Shown: positions 16,431 to 24,223 of the stretch, one piece after another
Position numbering within the stretch: position 1 is the first letter of the stretch
How the letters are laid out: every line of letters starts with the position of its first letter
NCBI RefSeq assembly: GCF_018403225.1
Contig: NZ_BOSG01000001.1
Span: 1,302,001-1,366,000, forward strand
Reading direction: 5' to 3'
Length of the DNA: 64,000 bases
From: Paenibacillus sp. J23TS9
Lineage (GTDB): Bacteria; Bacillota; Bacilli; Paenibacillales; Paenibacillaceae
Made by a program: the position numbers and the translations under genes
The notes under the pieces: generated by a model
Databases searched by the model: none
The model's input: the letters and a program-made list of their open reading frames with translations, nothing else
Told to the model about the DNA's origin: nothing

Positions 16431-16898
16431 TTATTTCTTCCCTTCTTTATCTGCTGCATATGTGAATTCCATTCGGGTCCGTGTAAGCTTAACCGTGTTA
16501 ATGAACCATTTCCCATCGACATTCACATAGGTCTCGTGATAATGACCAAACCCATGCATCATTTGATACTTAGCCGTATCACCCTCTGGAAAAATGATAA
16601 GGTCTTCCATTGCCCAAATGGCACGGGCATTCGTCGGAGAGATCACTTCAATTTCTCGAGAAAAGAGATGATGAATCGGCTGCGCCGAACCTACATTCCC
16701 ACCGATGGTATCTTGTATCTCTTCACGGCCTTGTCGCTTGCTCGTCAGATTTCCGGCAACATCAAAAAATTCCATGCTCCCGTCTGGCGTAAACAGTTGT
16801 GCGAGGTCATCCCATCGCTTTTCATCGGCAAAGCGAGCGTATCGAGCTTTAAGATTGCTGATTTCCTCAATGATTTCGAGCTTCTCAATTGTGTCCAT
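16431..16898 (-). CDS. SnoaL-like / NTF2-fold protein
   Basis: 155 residues from ATG 16898 with GGAGGAG upstream (a longer frame from 16952 lacks one). Sequence plan: EKLEIIEEISNLKARYARFA, then DDLAQLFTPDGSMEF, HHLFSREIEV, AIWAMED and HETYVNVDGKWFINTVKLTR, the cone-shaped SnoaL_4 fold. Such proteins are small cycl(o)ases, hydratases or isomerases; residues D and H in the cavity are present. Directly upstream of the epoxide hydrolase in one transcription unit, so probably acts on the same or a related compound. Confidence 0.82.
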   Translation of the reverse strand: MDTIEKLEIIEEISNLKARYARFADEKRWDDLAQLFTPDGSMEFFDVAGNLTSKRQGREEIQDTIGGNVGSAQPIHHLFSREIEVISPTNARAIWAMEDLIIFPEGDTAKYQMMHGFGHYHETYVNVDGKWFINTVKLTRTRMEFTYAADKEGKK

Positions 16899-17090
16899 AA
16901 GGTCTCCTCCATGAATATATTTATTATTCGCGTTTGCATTGTCCTGTAACAAGTTGAGTGTATGAAGTACTCATCAAAGCCTGCAGGGTTAATATTAATT
17001 CAGTATTCAGTAATACCTATTTTAAACTGCATAGTCTAAATATTTAAAAAAATTAGCCTAAAATGGAAATCGTTGTGGACACAATGCTTT

Positions 17091-17470
17091 CTAATAGATA
17101 CGTTCAGGCTTGGTACGCCCAAGAATTCTCAAGCCAATATATGCATTAAGAAAGTAATCCGCCAGATTCTTCGGATCATGCTTCGATGTTAACTCGCCAG
17201 ATTCTTTTGCTGTAACTAGTATCCGATATAACGCTTCTCTAGTCCTATCCAAACATGCGCTTACTCTTTGGGCGACTTCAAGAAAGTACTGAGCCATTTC
17301 GAGCGAAGCATTCAACAAAAAGCAGCCCTTTCGATCTTGATCGCAGACCGACTCGTTCAAAAGTGTCTCAAAGAATGCTTGAATGATATATTTAATGTTA
17401 CCTTTTCGGTCCTCCAATTGTGCCAATCGCCAATCATACGTTTTTCCATAAAACCTAAGCGCAGCACCTC
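17091..17470 (-). pseudogene. TetR family C-terminal remnant (different subfamily)
   Basis: The frame includes GCFLLNASLEMA, the hallmark of the TetR_C ligand domain of YxaF-like regulators, and ends KHDPKNLADYFLNAYIGLRI plus a short tail. The helix-turn-helix half is absent; upstream the frame dissolves near 17470. Not of the same subfamily as the TetR paralogs around it. Confidence 0.6.
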
Positions 17471-17815
17471 CTTATGTGCAAAATCCAGTATAAGCAGTCA
17501 ATAACACAATCTGGAATACAATACAGTAATGTCCACTATAGTGGAGGTTCTTTGCTGACGACGAAGAAGATATGCTTAGTTGTCGAAAGTTCTCCTCCCT
17601 AGGCAATCCACGTGACCGACATTTCGCTCTGAAGGTGCACAATCGTGGAGACAAAGCGCTTCACCAATGTACGGCCGGCAACTCTTTAGATTTTCTTGCT
17701 GTATCCAAAGCTTGTAATGAAGTAGAGTTTAAACCTCTCAAAAGCACCATTAAGCTGCTAATCGACGCAGCGACCAATTTCCACCACAAGTTCTTCCAAG
17801 CTGAAAACTTCACTT

Positions 17816-17884
17816 CTACTTCTGAAAGCGGCAACCTCGGTTATTCCAGACGGCCTTCTGTACTTTGTTATAGCGCTCTAACAT
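17816..17884 (-). pseudogene. TetR N-terminal fragment
   Basis: MLERYNKVQKAV matches the start of the intact paralogs (MFDKYNKAQRAV), follows GAAGGAGG, then diverges to a stop. Preceded by operator O3. Confidence 0.6.
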
Positions 17885-17908
17885 TCGTGGCAGCCTCCTT
17901 CGTTCAGA

Positions 17909-17930
17909 TTAGATCGAATGATCGATCTAA
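17909..17930. promoter_or_regulatory. putative TetR operator O3
   Basis: TAGATCGAATGATCGATCTA palindrome upstream of the TetR fragment; the longest symmetric member of the operator set. Confidence 0.5.
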
Positions 17931-17959
17931 CAATGCTGCAAAGTGAATTAGTTGAGTTA

Positions 17960-18062
17960 GAACCCTACTGGAGTCTGGAAAATCAAGAGACAAATGTTTA
18001 ATAGCAGGAGCAGCAAGCAAAGGCGCTAAATTAGAAGTTAACAATCCAATAGCTTCACGATT
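17960..18062 (-). pseudogene. MFS transporter N-terminal fragment
   Basis: LLTSNLAPLLAAPAIKHLSL then DFPDSSRV matches residues about 14-40 of the intact MFS protein at 13960-15141 (LALTSNLAPLLAAPAIKLIG). Confidence 0.65.
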
Positions 18063-18084
18063 ACCTTTAATCTCGTATCTTTAA

Positions 18085-18225
18085 TGACGCTATCATCTTC
18101 AACCAGCGAATCATGATCCAGACAAAAAGCCCGACAGGTGAGTCATTCAGCCCATAAGTATGTGTTAGAGAATCAATGATAATGCTATGAACAGCAACCT
18201 GACAGGCAAAAAGATGGTAGTCCTA
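18085..18225 (-). pseudogene. epoxide hydrolase fragment
   Basis: VAVHSIIIDSLTHTYGLNDS then PVGLFVWIMIRWLK matches the middle of the intact epoxide hydrolase (VAVHMLDSTTLAYGLNDSPV). A third, short copy. Confidence 0.65.
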
Positions 18226-18267
18226 AAGTAGTACCAGCTATGAAAAAGTTTTGCACCCCCCTCCAAT

Positions 18268-18289
18268 AAATCGAATGTTCGTTCTAGTT
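18268..18289. promoter_or_regulatory. putative TetR operator O4
   Basis: TCGAATGTTCGTTCTA, related to O1-O5; beside the hydrolase fragment and downstream of the second intact tetR. Confidence 0.4.
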
Positions 18290-18326
18290 GTTTTGAAAAA
18301 AAAGAAGGTTCGAGCGAACCCGAAAC

Positions 18327-18929
18327 CTATCTCTCCATTACAGAAGTATCCATGAGACACACAGCATTCCAGCAGGAACTGATTGCTTCATTTATGCTTT
18401 CGCTGGTTAACTCAAAGATCCCGTGCAGATGGCCCTTTAACATGTAAACAAATGTTCCATAATGCATCTGTACCATCATTTTAGGATTAAGTGGGATAAA
18501 CAACTTCTGCTGAATCGCTTCTTCGTATAAATGATTCATAGGCCCACACCAACCGCCTGTATAGACTTCCAGCTTTACCGCTTCATAAATGTAAGGCGAG
18601 AATGAATATTGCTCAATAAATTGAAAGCCCTGCGGATATTTTTCACCTAAATCGATAACCCGGCTCCAACCCATCTGGAACTTTTCGTGAATCGTTCTTC
18701 CTTGCAATAATCCTTCACGTACATACTCTCCGTTAAATGTGACAATTGCTCTATACAATTCGTTCACAATATCTTCTTTACTTTGGAAATAGTGATAAAT
18801 GCTCCCCGTCGATACGCCAGATTCTTTTGCGATCAGCGACATGGAGGTAGCTTGTAGTTCCTTCCGACTGATAATGTTAAGTGTTGTTTCGAGGACAGCA
18901 CGCTGCGCCTTATTGTATTTGTCAAACAT
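18327..18929 (-). CDS. TetR family transcriptional regulator (paralog of 10068-10667)
   Basis: 200 residues. Same helix-turn-helix as the other paralog (LQATSMSLIAKESGVSTGSI) and the same C-terminal landmark GFQFIEQYSFSPYIYEAVK with GGWCGPM. Start ATG 18929 follows AGGAGAAG. Operator O5 lies 20 bp upstream, pointing to autorepression. Its old targets (MFS, hydrolase) survive downstream only as fragments, so it may now act on the intact cluster. Ligand unknown. Confidence 0.88.
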   Translation of the reverse strand: MFDKYNKAQRAVLETTLNIISRKELQATSMSLIAKESGVSTGSIYHYFQSKEDIVNELYRAIVTFNGEYVREGLLQGRTIHEKFQMGWSRVIDLGEKYPQGFQFIEQYSFSPYIYEAVKLEVYTGGWCGPMNHLYEEAIQQKLFIPLNPKMMVQMHYGTFVYMLKGHLHGIFELTSESINEAISSCWNAVCLMDTSVMER

Positions 18930-18948
18930 TCGGCTTCTCCTCTCTCAG

Positions 18949-18970
18949 TTAGATCGAACGATCATTCTAA
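18949..18970. promoter_or_regulatory. putative TetR operator O5
   Basis: TAGATCGAACGATCATTCTA directly upstream of the tetR start; best match to O2. Confidence 0.55.
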
Positions 18971-19214
18971 ATAAAATATACACTTCATAAATTCATCCGT
19001 CAACCCTTTTCAAGCGAACTTCATTACCGGAAGACTTGCTATCCTTGGTATTAGATGGTTCGTCTTTCTACATGCGTAGAATCCGCTTTTTTGAGACCTT
19101 GAATAACCTGCATAATTCGGCTACATTGTACCACTTAGTCATCTTTTCAATAAAGCCTACGCTTCCTATTATCGATAATCGTTAGCCAATCTAGTCTCCC
19201 TTCGTCTTCACAGT

Positions 19215-19871
19215 TTAAACCGTTGAACTAGTCGTAGCATCTCCTCGGAGATCTGGCTCATCGAGTCGGCCGATGCCGAGATCTCCTACAAGGCGGTGAA
19301 CTGATGCGTGGCGGCCGCCGAAATTCCCTTGCGCTAGATCGTCGGAACACTTCGCCATATGGTAAATCTCCAACAAGCACGCGGTAAATTCCTGCGAGCT
19401 CGAGGAGATCTGTCTGGACATCGAAGAGGTCTGCCGCACATGGTACGCGGCGCTGCGAGTAGCAAACAGGATCCGGTTGAACGCTTTGCCGGAATGCTGG
19501 ATGAGCTCAGCTCCGGCCGTTACCTCGCGCTTCCCCTTGTCCATGGCCGAAACGGCAGCGCCGATATCTCCTCGCGTATCGCCGATTAGCTCCGCGACCT
19601 GCATGGCGGATCACTGCGAGCGTTCCGCCAGCTTCTTCACCTCGCCGGCGACGACTGCGAAGCCCTTGCCCTGCTCCCCGGCCCTCGCCGCCTCGATAGA
19701 CACGTTCAGCGACAGTAGATTCGTCTGCGCGGACAACTCGGCCATCTCTTCTGCAATTTCTCCGATATGCCGAGATCTTTCGCAGAGCGGGCCGACTATC
19801 GATGAGAAGTCCTCCACGGTGGAAGATATCGCCCATCTATACAGGCAGAGTTTTTCTGCAGGGGATATCAT
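19215..19871 (-). pseudogene. methyl-accepting chemotaxis protein signalling domain, broken
   Basis: Contains the highly conserved hairpin tip region: [20 protein letters not shown] then [18 protein letters not shown], followed by an in-frame TGA and a further degraded stretch in the same frame (IGDTRGDIGAAVSAMDKGKR). The sensory and membrane parts are absent. Base composition is clearly richer in G and C than the flanks, suggesting a different origin. The degraded end runs into sequence similar to 12985-13060. Confidence 0.75.
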
Positions 19872-19906
19872 AGTAAGATGTTCTTATCCTGGTCCTTACT
19901 CACCTC

Positions 19907-19999
19907 TAAAGCCGTTGTGCTGATGCGTAAGTACCTGGGCTTGGACACAACAAGATTTGAAAACTTAACCGTTCCAGAGGATCTGCGTAATGAGTATTA
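19907..19999 (+). pseudogene. C-terminal fragment of an unidentified protein
   Basis: A plus-strand frame reads LMRKYLGLDTTRFENLTVPE then DLRNEY and a stop. It is coding-like but has no start or homologous neighbour; not identified. Confidence 0.25.
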
Positions 20000-20079
20000 A
20001 AAACAGTTCGATTTATAATATGTATAAAATTTAACCTGGTATCGAATAATTTTACTATTAAACAATAAGGTGAACACAA

Positions 20080-20523
20080 ATGAAGAATAAATTAGTTTTG
20101 TTAATATTATTGATTTTTGGCTTATCTGGAAATATAAGCGTCGCTGCTCCACAGGTTACGGAAAAAATCTCGCACGAAACTCAAGTGAAATTTAAGCCCA
20201 TATATCTTGATGTCCCCAAAACTTGGAAAGTTGCCACAAAAGCTAATAAAACACAATATATTATCAGTTATTTTTCTTCAGACGATGATTTTATCTTAGG
20301 CCTTGTTGAGCAGAATAGTGAGGACAAAACAATTGATAGTTCTAAGAGTCCAACAGCAAGTACGTACACTTTAAATAGCATTACATATCATTACTATCCT
20401 TATGTTGGCGTAACAAAAGGTGGCGCACTTTATTGGATAGATAATGGAGTTTATTTCAATATGGACAGTCATAAATTAACAAAAGAAACGATGCTCAAAT
20501 TAGCTAAGACAATAAAACAATAA
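20080..20523 (+). CDS. secreted protein of unknown function
   Basis: 147 residues, plus strand. A typical signal peptide (MKNKLVLLILLIFGLSGNIS, cleavage after SVAA) precedes a compact domain of about 120 residues with PIYLDVPKTWKV, YIISYFSSDDDFILGLV and a C-terminal helix KETMLKLAKTIK. The pattern loosely resembles PsbP/DUF-type single-domain secreted proteins, but I do not recognise it. AAGGTG precedes the ATG; a strong terminator follows at once. One of the few plus-strand genes here, outside a clear M1/M2 pair on its own side. Confidence 0.65.
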   Translation: MKNKLVLLILLIFGLSGNISVAAPQVTEKISHETQVKFKPIYLDVPKTWKVATKANKTQYIISYFSSDDDFILGLVEQNSEDKTIDSSKSPTASTYTLNSITYHYYPYVGVTKGGALYWIDNGVYFNMDSHKLTKETMLKLAKTIKQ

Positions 20524-20566
20524 AACGAGACTTGCTTGTCTTAACGACGAGCAAGTCTCGTTTTAT
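20522..20566 (+). terminator. bidirectional terminator
   Basis: Stem AAAACGAGACTTGCT/AGCAAGTCTCGTTTT (15 bp) directly after the stop of the secreted-protein gene; A and T runs on both sides allow both directions. Confidence 0.85.
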
Positions 20567-20617
20567 TATCTATGTGCATATCCGTCTACGTCAATTGAGA
20601 AACCACCATTATTTATT

Positions 20618-20646
20618 GAGTTATCGTTCCCCGTTAGCTCAATGAA
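20618..20646 (-). repeat. cassette core M2
   Basis: GTTATCGTTCCCCGTTAGC (20620-20638) followed by TCAATGAA; the stop of the next minus-strand gene is at 20648-20650. Confidence 0.6.
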
Positions 20647-20647
20647 A

Positions 20648-21106
20648 TTAGTGACACAAATTGATACTATTGCTTAAAACAACTGGACCCAATTTTCCTG
20701 ATTTTGAGTTTGAAAGACAAACTTCTATTCTGCTATTCTCTAAATTTGCAGTAATATCGTCAATCCTACCTGCCCAAGTTGGACCATCTTCTTCGGCGGT
20801 AGGATAGAGTTTGAACCTCCAACTAATCTTGTTTTCGATAAATGAAAAACCCTCATAATTATCATATTCTCCATAATTAGAGGGTTTAGGAAGATGAATA
20901 GCGTGAACGCTTATGCTGGTACGTGGAAAACTTGGAGTTAGCTTCACTTTATATATCAGAGCTACACCTTTTTCATTTATTTCACTATTATTTACTGGGT
21001 CCAAGACTAAACTGCATGGCATGACAGGTTCTACATTACCTTTTGCGTCCGCAGGAGCTACAAAGATAATTGCCATAATAATTAATAAAGGAATTATTTT
21101 CTTCAT
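20648..21106 (-). CDS. secreted protein of unknown function (cassette gene)
   Basis: 152 residues from ATG 21106, preferred because GGAGGG lies 6 nt upstream (a longer frame starts at 21127). Signal peptide MKKIIPLLIIMAIIFVAPADA, then a beta-rich domain with SLVLDPVNNSEINEKGVALI, PSFPRTSISVHAI and SWRFKLYPTAEEDGPTWAGR, possibly an immunoglobulin-like fold. Family not recognised. It is bounded by M2 two bases after its stop and by M1 57 nt before its start: the canonical single-gene interval. Confidence 0.65.
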   Translation of the reverse strand: MKKIIPLLIIMAIIFVAPADAKGNVEPVMPCSLVLDPVNNSEINEKGVALIYKVKLTPSFPRTSISVHAIHLPKPSNYGEYDNYEGFSFIENKISWRFKLYPTAEEDGPTWAGRIDDITANLENSRIEVCLSNSKSGKLGPVVLSNSINLCH

Positions 21107-21162
21107 TTTCACCCTCCACAATTTCACTCTGCTTATCCTCCCCTTTTCCGAGTGATTTATTA

Positions 21163-21190
21163 GCTATCCTGCCCGTTAGTTTAATGAAAT
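21163..21190 (-). repeat. cassette core M1
   Basis: GCTATCCTGCCCGTTAGTTT then AATGAAAT, upstream of the secreted-protein gene. Confidence 0.6.
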
Positions 21191-21725
21191 TGCATGAGGC
21201 CGGCTGCCGTCTTGTATTGACCGGCCATTCGGCGGTGGCGGTCAGAATTGTCCGGTCGCAAACTCGTCTTCTTCAAACATAACGAGTTCTCAAATCGGCA
21301 TCCGATTATTTCTGAATTTTCAGTACGATACGGTACCGCGTTTTTTTCCACCTGCGGTTTCGACGCTCCCGGTTACTAGGTACACATTCCCCACAGTACC
21401 ATCCTGTAACGGCATGGTTGGCTATCAGCCGAGATAATATTCTTCTTGAACTGTTGTTTAAAAAGGCATGAATCAGCGTTTGGGGATTAATATTCATTTT
21501 TTTCAACCTCCGTTACCCTGCCGGTCAATAAACCGCCTTGAATTGCGTTTATTTCTGTATAACCATAGGTTTTCAAATTTACCATGTTTTTTTGTTAGCT
21601 CCTTTAATGTTGTTTTTTGGACGCAAAAATGCCACGGACAAGCAGCCTCTAAAGAAGCTGCTGTCGCGCGGCATCAGGACGCGTCAAAAGGATAGTTTGA
21701 TCATCATTTTATTACTGTGATCTTC
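21191..21725. other. 535 bp between cores, no confident gene
   Basis: A 66-codon minus frame (21306-21506) starting MKKMNINPQTLIHAFLNNSS and a 12-codon minus frame near 21240-21278 are the only candidates; neither is recognised nor well supported. Composition is mixed, with a GC-rich patch at 21195-21260. Probably remnants. Confidence 0.35.
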
Positions 21726-21754
21726 TCAACAATCGCGCCCGATAATGGAATAAC
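21726..21754 (-). repeat. cassette core variant (M2 position)
   Basis: AACAATCGCGCCCGATAATG then GAATAAC; aligns with M1 as CxATCxxGCCCGxTAxT. About 22 nt after the DinB stop codon. Confidence 0.45.
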
Positions 21755-21775
21755 TGTAAAGCTAATGAAGTTTTT

Positions 21776-22264
21776 TTAAAAGCTGCGTTTCCCTGCCCAG
21801 GCTCCTTGCATTTTACTGAGGAATACAATTTGCCCAATATGATATGCGTTGTGCATTGCTAAACTCTTCAATTCAAGCACTAATGGATTGTCATCAGGAA
21901 TCGGTCTATACAAATCTTCTAGTTCTGATTTTGCTAGTATTTTTCCAAGTTCACGATGAACAGAAAAGTATTCTTGTTTTGTTTCCTTCCAATTTTGAAA
22001 GGTCTCAGTTGGTAATCGATATGTAGCGTTATTATTTTCTGCCTTTGGTTCATTTGCTGTTTCACCAAGAAAGCGTAACAGAATTCTCTTTTCATAGAAA
22101 AGTAAATGACAAACTAATTCCCAAATGGAATGTGCCCCCTCAACTGGTTTCCAAATTGCCTGTTCCAAAGTAATATTGTCTAGTACTTTTTCAAGTGGTG
22201 GAAACCAGTCTTCTTTATCTAAGCAGCTTGCCCATTGTTGTAACAAAAGTGTCCTTACATCCAA
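21776..22264 (-). CDS. DinB-family protein
   Basis: 162 residues from TTG 22264 (GGAGG 9 nt upstream; no in-frame ATG nearby). Four-helix DinB fold with the metal-binding histidine pattern: GAHSIWELVCHLLFYEKR and, near the end, AMHNAYHIGQIVFLSK. DinB-like proteins are metal-dependent thiol transferases or hydrolases with varied small-molecule roles, for example bacillithiol-dependent detoxification. Flanked by a matched pair of variant cores at 21726 and 22369. Function not predictable further. Confidence 0.85.
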   Translation of the reverse strand: MDVRTLLLQQWASCLDKEDWFPPLEKVLDNITLEQAIWKPVEGAHSIWELVCHLLFYEKRILLRFLGETANEPKAENNNATYRLPTETFQNWKETKQEYFSVHRELGKILAKSELEDLYRPIPDDNPLVLELKSLAMHNAYHIGQIVFLSKMQGAWAGKRSF

Positions 22265-22368
22265 TTTATATTTCCTCCAATATTATCCCTTTGGTCAATA
22301 TTCATTTGCGGCGTGTTGTTTTGGCATAACTTACAATTTCGAGATGAACCATCTGATTACCTCCCTTA

Positions 22369-22398
22369 CTCCACAATCTGGCCCATTAATGGAATAAC
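22369..22398 (-). repeat. cassette core variant (M1 position)
   Basis: ACAATCTGGCCCATTAATGG then AATAAC; same variant as 21726, upstream of DinB. Confidence 0.45.
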
Positions 22399-22889
22399 TT
22401 TAATATCACCTAACAAGTTCTTAATCCACAATAAAAACCGAAATCCCTTCTTTATTGAGATAGGAAATTCCAGTTCATCTTTTTTATAAACGGTTAAACT
22501 TTTTTCAAAACAGTTCAACTTTATTTCAAAGCCACATTAATTTTGTTGCCCTAGTGTAAATTAAAATTCCTTTATTGCCAACAATCATTGAAACACCCTG
22601 CAATTCTTATCCGTTTCCATTACGGGGTTGATTTAGTGGTGGGTCGTCCAATCTATGCCATATACGCCAGAAGAGATGGTTGAACAGATGGCTAGAATTT
22701 TGGAAGCAAGGCTGCAGCTATGGTAAACGTATTAAATTTGAAGTATGATACCTGCATAAAAGTTTTGAGATTAAATTAATATTTGCACTTTCAAACGGGT
22801 TTACAGCTTGAAATACTTCCGAGGACTGAAGTTTTATTGATCCTAATCCAGTCTAGTTTATCACTCAAAAGAGCCCCACCTTTCCTAGG
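22399..22889. other. 490 bp, no confident gene
   Basis: A short plus-strand frame near 22660-22725 reads YTPEEMVEQMARILEARLQL and ends; it is coding-like but unrecognised. Otherwise AT-rich sequence without features. Confidence 0.35.
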
Positions 22890-23047
22890 TAGATATTTAT
22901 CAAATCGGCAATAGTACCATGTTCTTGTCCGAATTCGGCAATCGGTACAAGTTCTTGTCCTTGACTCGGGAAAAGAACTTGTACCGATATAACAAAAAAG
23001 ACGCTAAAATAGCGACTTCAATGGGAATATGTTCTTGTCCCTCGACA
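22890..23047 (+). mobile_element. repeat family A, copy A3
   Basis: Full architecture, slightly diverged: TTATCAAATCGGCAATAG, two CATGTTCTTGTCC/ACAAGTTCTTGTCC units, inverted unit, hairpin ACGCTAAAATAGCGAC, right end GTTCTTGTCCCTCGACA. Confidence 0.75.
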
Positions 23048-23100
23048 GCGGCGGCCGTATGGGTCACACGCTTCAAGGAAGCAGGTCAAGCGTCTCTCCG

Positions 23101-23178
23101 TCATTTCTTCTTTTTCTTCAAAATTATGTAAAGCGCAGCACCAATCGCTACAAGAGCTCCAGCACTTATCCCAGTCAT
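23101..23178 (-). CDS. 25-residue membrane peptide with lysine tail
   Basis: ATG 23178 preceded by GGAGGCGATGTA. The peptide begins MTGISAGALVAIGAALYIIL and ends in five lysines: one hydrophobic helix with a positive cytoplasmic end. Too short for standard gene finding but with a textbook ribosome binding site. It lies between repeat A copies A3 and A4. Could be a regulatory membrane peptide or a type I toxin-like peptide; no family recognised. Confidence 0.5.
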   Translation of the reverse strand: MTGISAGALVAIGAALYIILKKKKK

Positions 23179-23267
23179 TACATCGCCTCCAACAATATAA
23201 ATACTGTTAGTTTGTCTTATCGCTCGATAGCGAACAGGCAAGAGCATAGCCTAAACAGTATAGCATA

Positions 23268-23376
23268 AAATTGGTACAAGTTCTTGTCCTTGGCTCGGGA
23301 CAAGAACTTGTACCGATAAAACAAAAAAAGCCGCTAATAGCGACTTTCAAAGGGACCATATTCTTGTCCCCCGACA
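23268..23376 (+). mobile_element. repeat family A, copy A4 (left end missing)
   Basis: Starts at TTGGTACAAGTTCTTGTCC, inverted unit, hairpin GCCGCTAATAGCGAC, right end ATATTCTTGTCCCCCGACA. The outer left unit is absent. Confidence 0.75.
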
Positions 23377-23500
23377 TGACGAGTCACACACTATATAAAC
23401 CTATTTTTAAATTTAAAATAATAAGTTGCTGATTGCCCCCATTTACGCAAAAGGATGCCAGGTCAATTGGCAGCCCTTTCATGAGAATTGATTAAGGTCC

Positions 23501-24208
23501 TTACCGGCGGGTACCGGTTGCGGTCTGCTCGCCCTGATTCCGATGAAAATAGCGGCGACGCTTCAGCAGATTCCCTGCAATGACAACTGCCGTGGCCAAC
23601 AGAAGCGGTATCAGGATATGCAGGAATGGGGGAAGCGATTCCACCAAGGCGTTCAGATGACTATCGTTCAGCATCATTTCGCCCGCCGTATATCCGAGTA
23701 GTGCCACTCCGAGCAGCACGATAACCGGAAAACGGTTCATCAGGACCATCAGCAGCTTGCTTCCCCATATAATGAGCGGGATGCTGATGGTCAGCCCCAG
23801 AGTAATGAGGATATAATTTCCTGAAGCTGCACCTGCGACCGCCACCACATTGTCCAGGCTCATGACTAAATCTGCTATAATGATCGTCCGGATTGCCTTT
23901 CCCAAATGGGGGCTCGCCTCTAGATTTTCTTCCTGTTCTTCCCCCTGCATGAGCTTCAATGCTATCCAGAGCAGCAGGAGCCCTCCGGCCAACTCTACAA
24001 AGGGAATTCTTAACAACCATACCGCTGCAATCGTCAATACGAGCCGTAGGACAATCGCGCCAAAGCTGCCGTAGAACACGGCCCTTTTTTGCTGCTCGGG
24101 GGGAAGGCTTTTGCAGGCAAGTGCGATTACGACTGCGTTATCGCCGCTTAGCACGATATTAATCACGATGATTTTCAATAATCCGAGAAGCAGCCATTCA
24201 ATATCCAT
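23501..24208 (-). CDS. TerC family integral membrane protein
   Basis: 235 residues, seven to eight helices. The paired family signatures are present: VLSGDNAVVIALA in helix 1 and VMSLDNVVAVAGAA in the second half, acidic residues thought to bind a metal ion. TerC/YjbE proteins are linked to tellurite resistance, Mn export and protection of exported enzymes. It starts 15 bp after tctA ends and is probably the last gene of the tctCBA transcription unit, an unusual partner for a tricarboxylate transporter. Ends in a basic, His-containing tail. Confidence 0.9.
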   Translation of the reverse strand: MDIEWLLLGLLKIIVINIVLSGDNAVVIALACKSLPPEQQKRAVFYGSFGAIVLRLVLTIAAVWLLRIPFVELAGGLLLLWIALKLMQGEEQEENLEASPHLGKAIRTIIIADLVMSLDNVVAVAGAASGNYILITLGLTISIPLIIWGSKLLMVLMNRFPVIVLLGVALLGYTAGEMMLNDSHLNALVESLPPFLHILIPLLLATAVVIAGNLLKRRRYFHRNQGEQTATGTRR

Positions 24209-24223
24209 GATTCATTCCTTTCT

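Noticed and set aside
17572..17946. Plus-strand frame of 124 codons
   Set aside because: It covers TetR-fragment and operator sequence on the other strand and has no ribosome binding site or homologous pattern.
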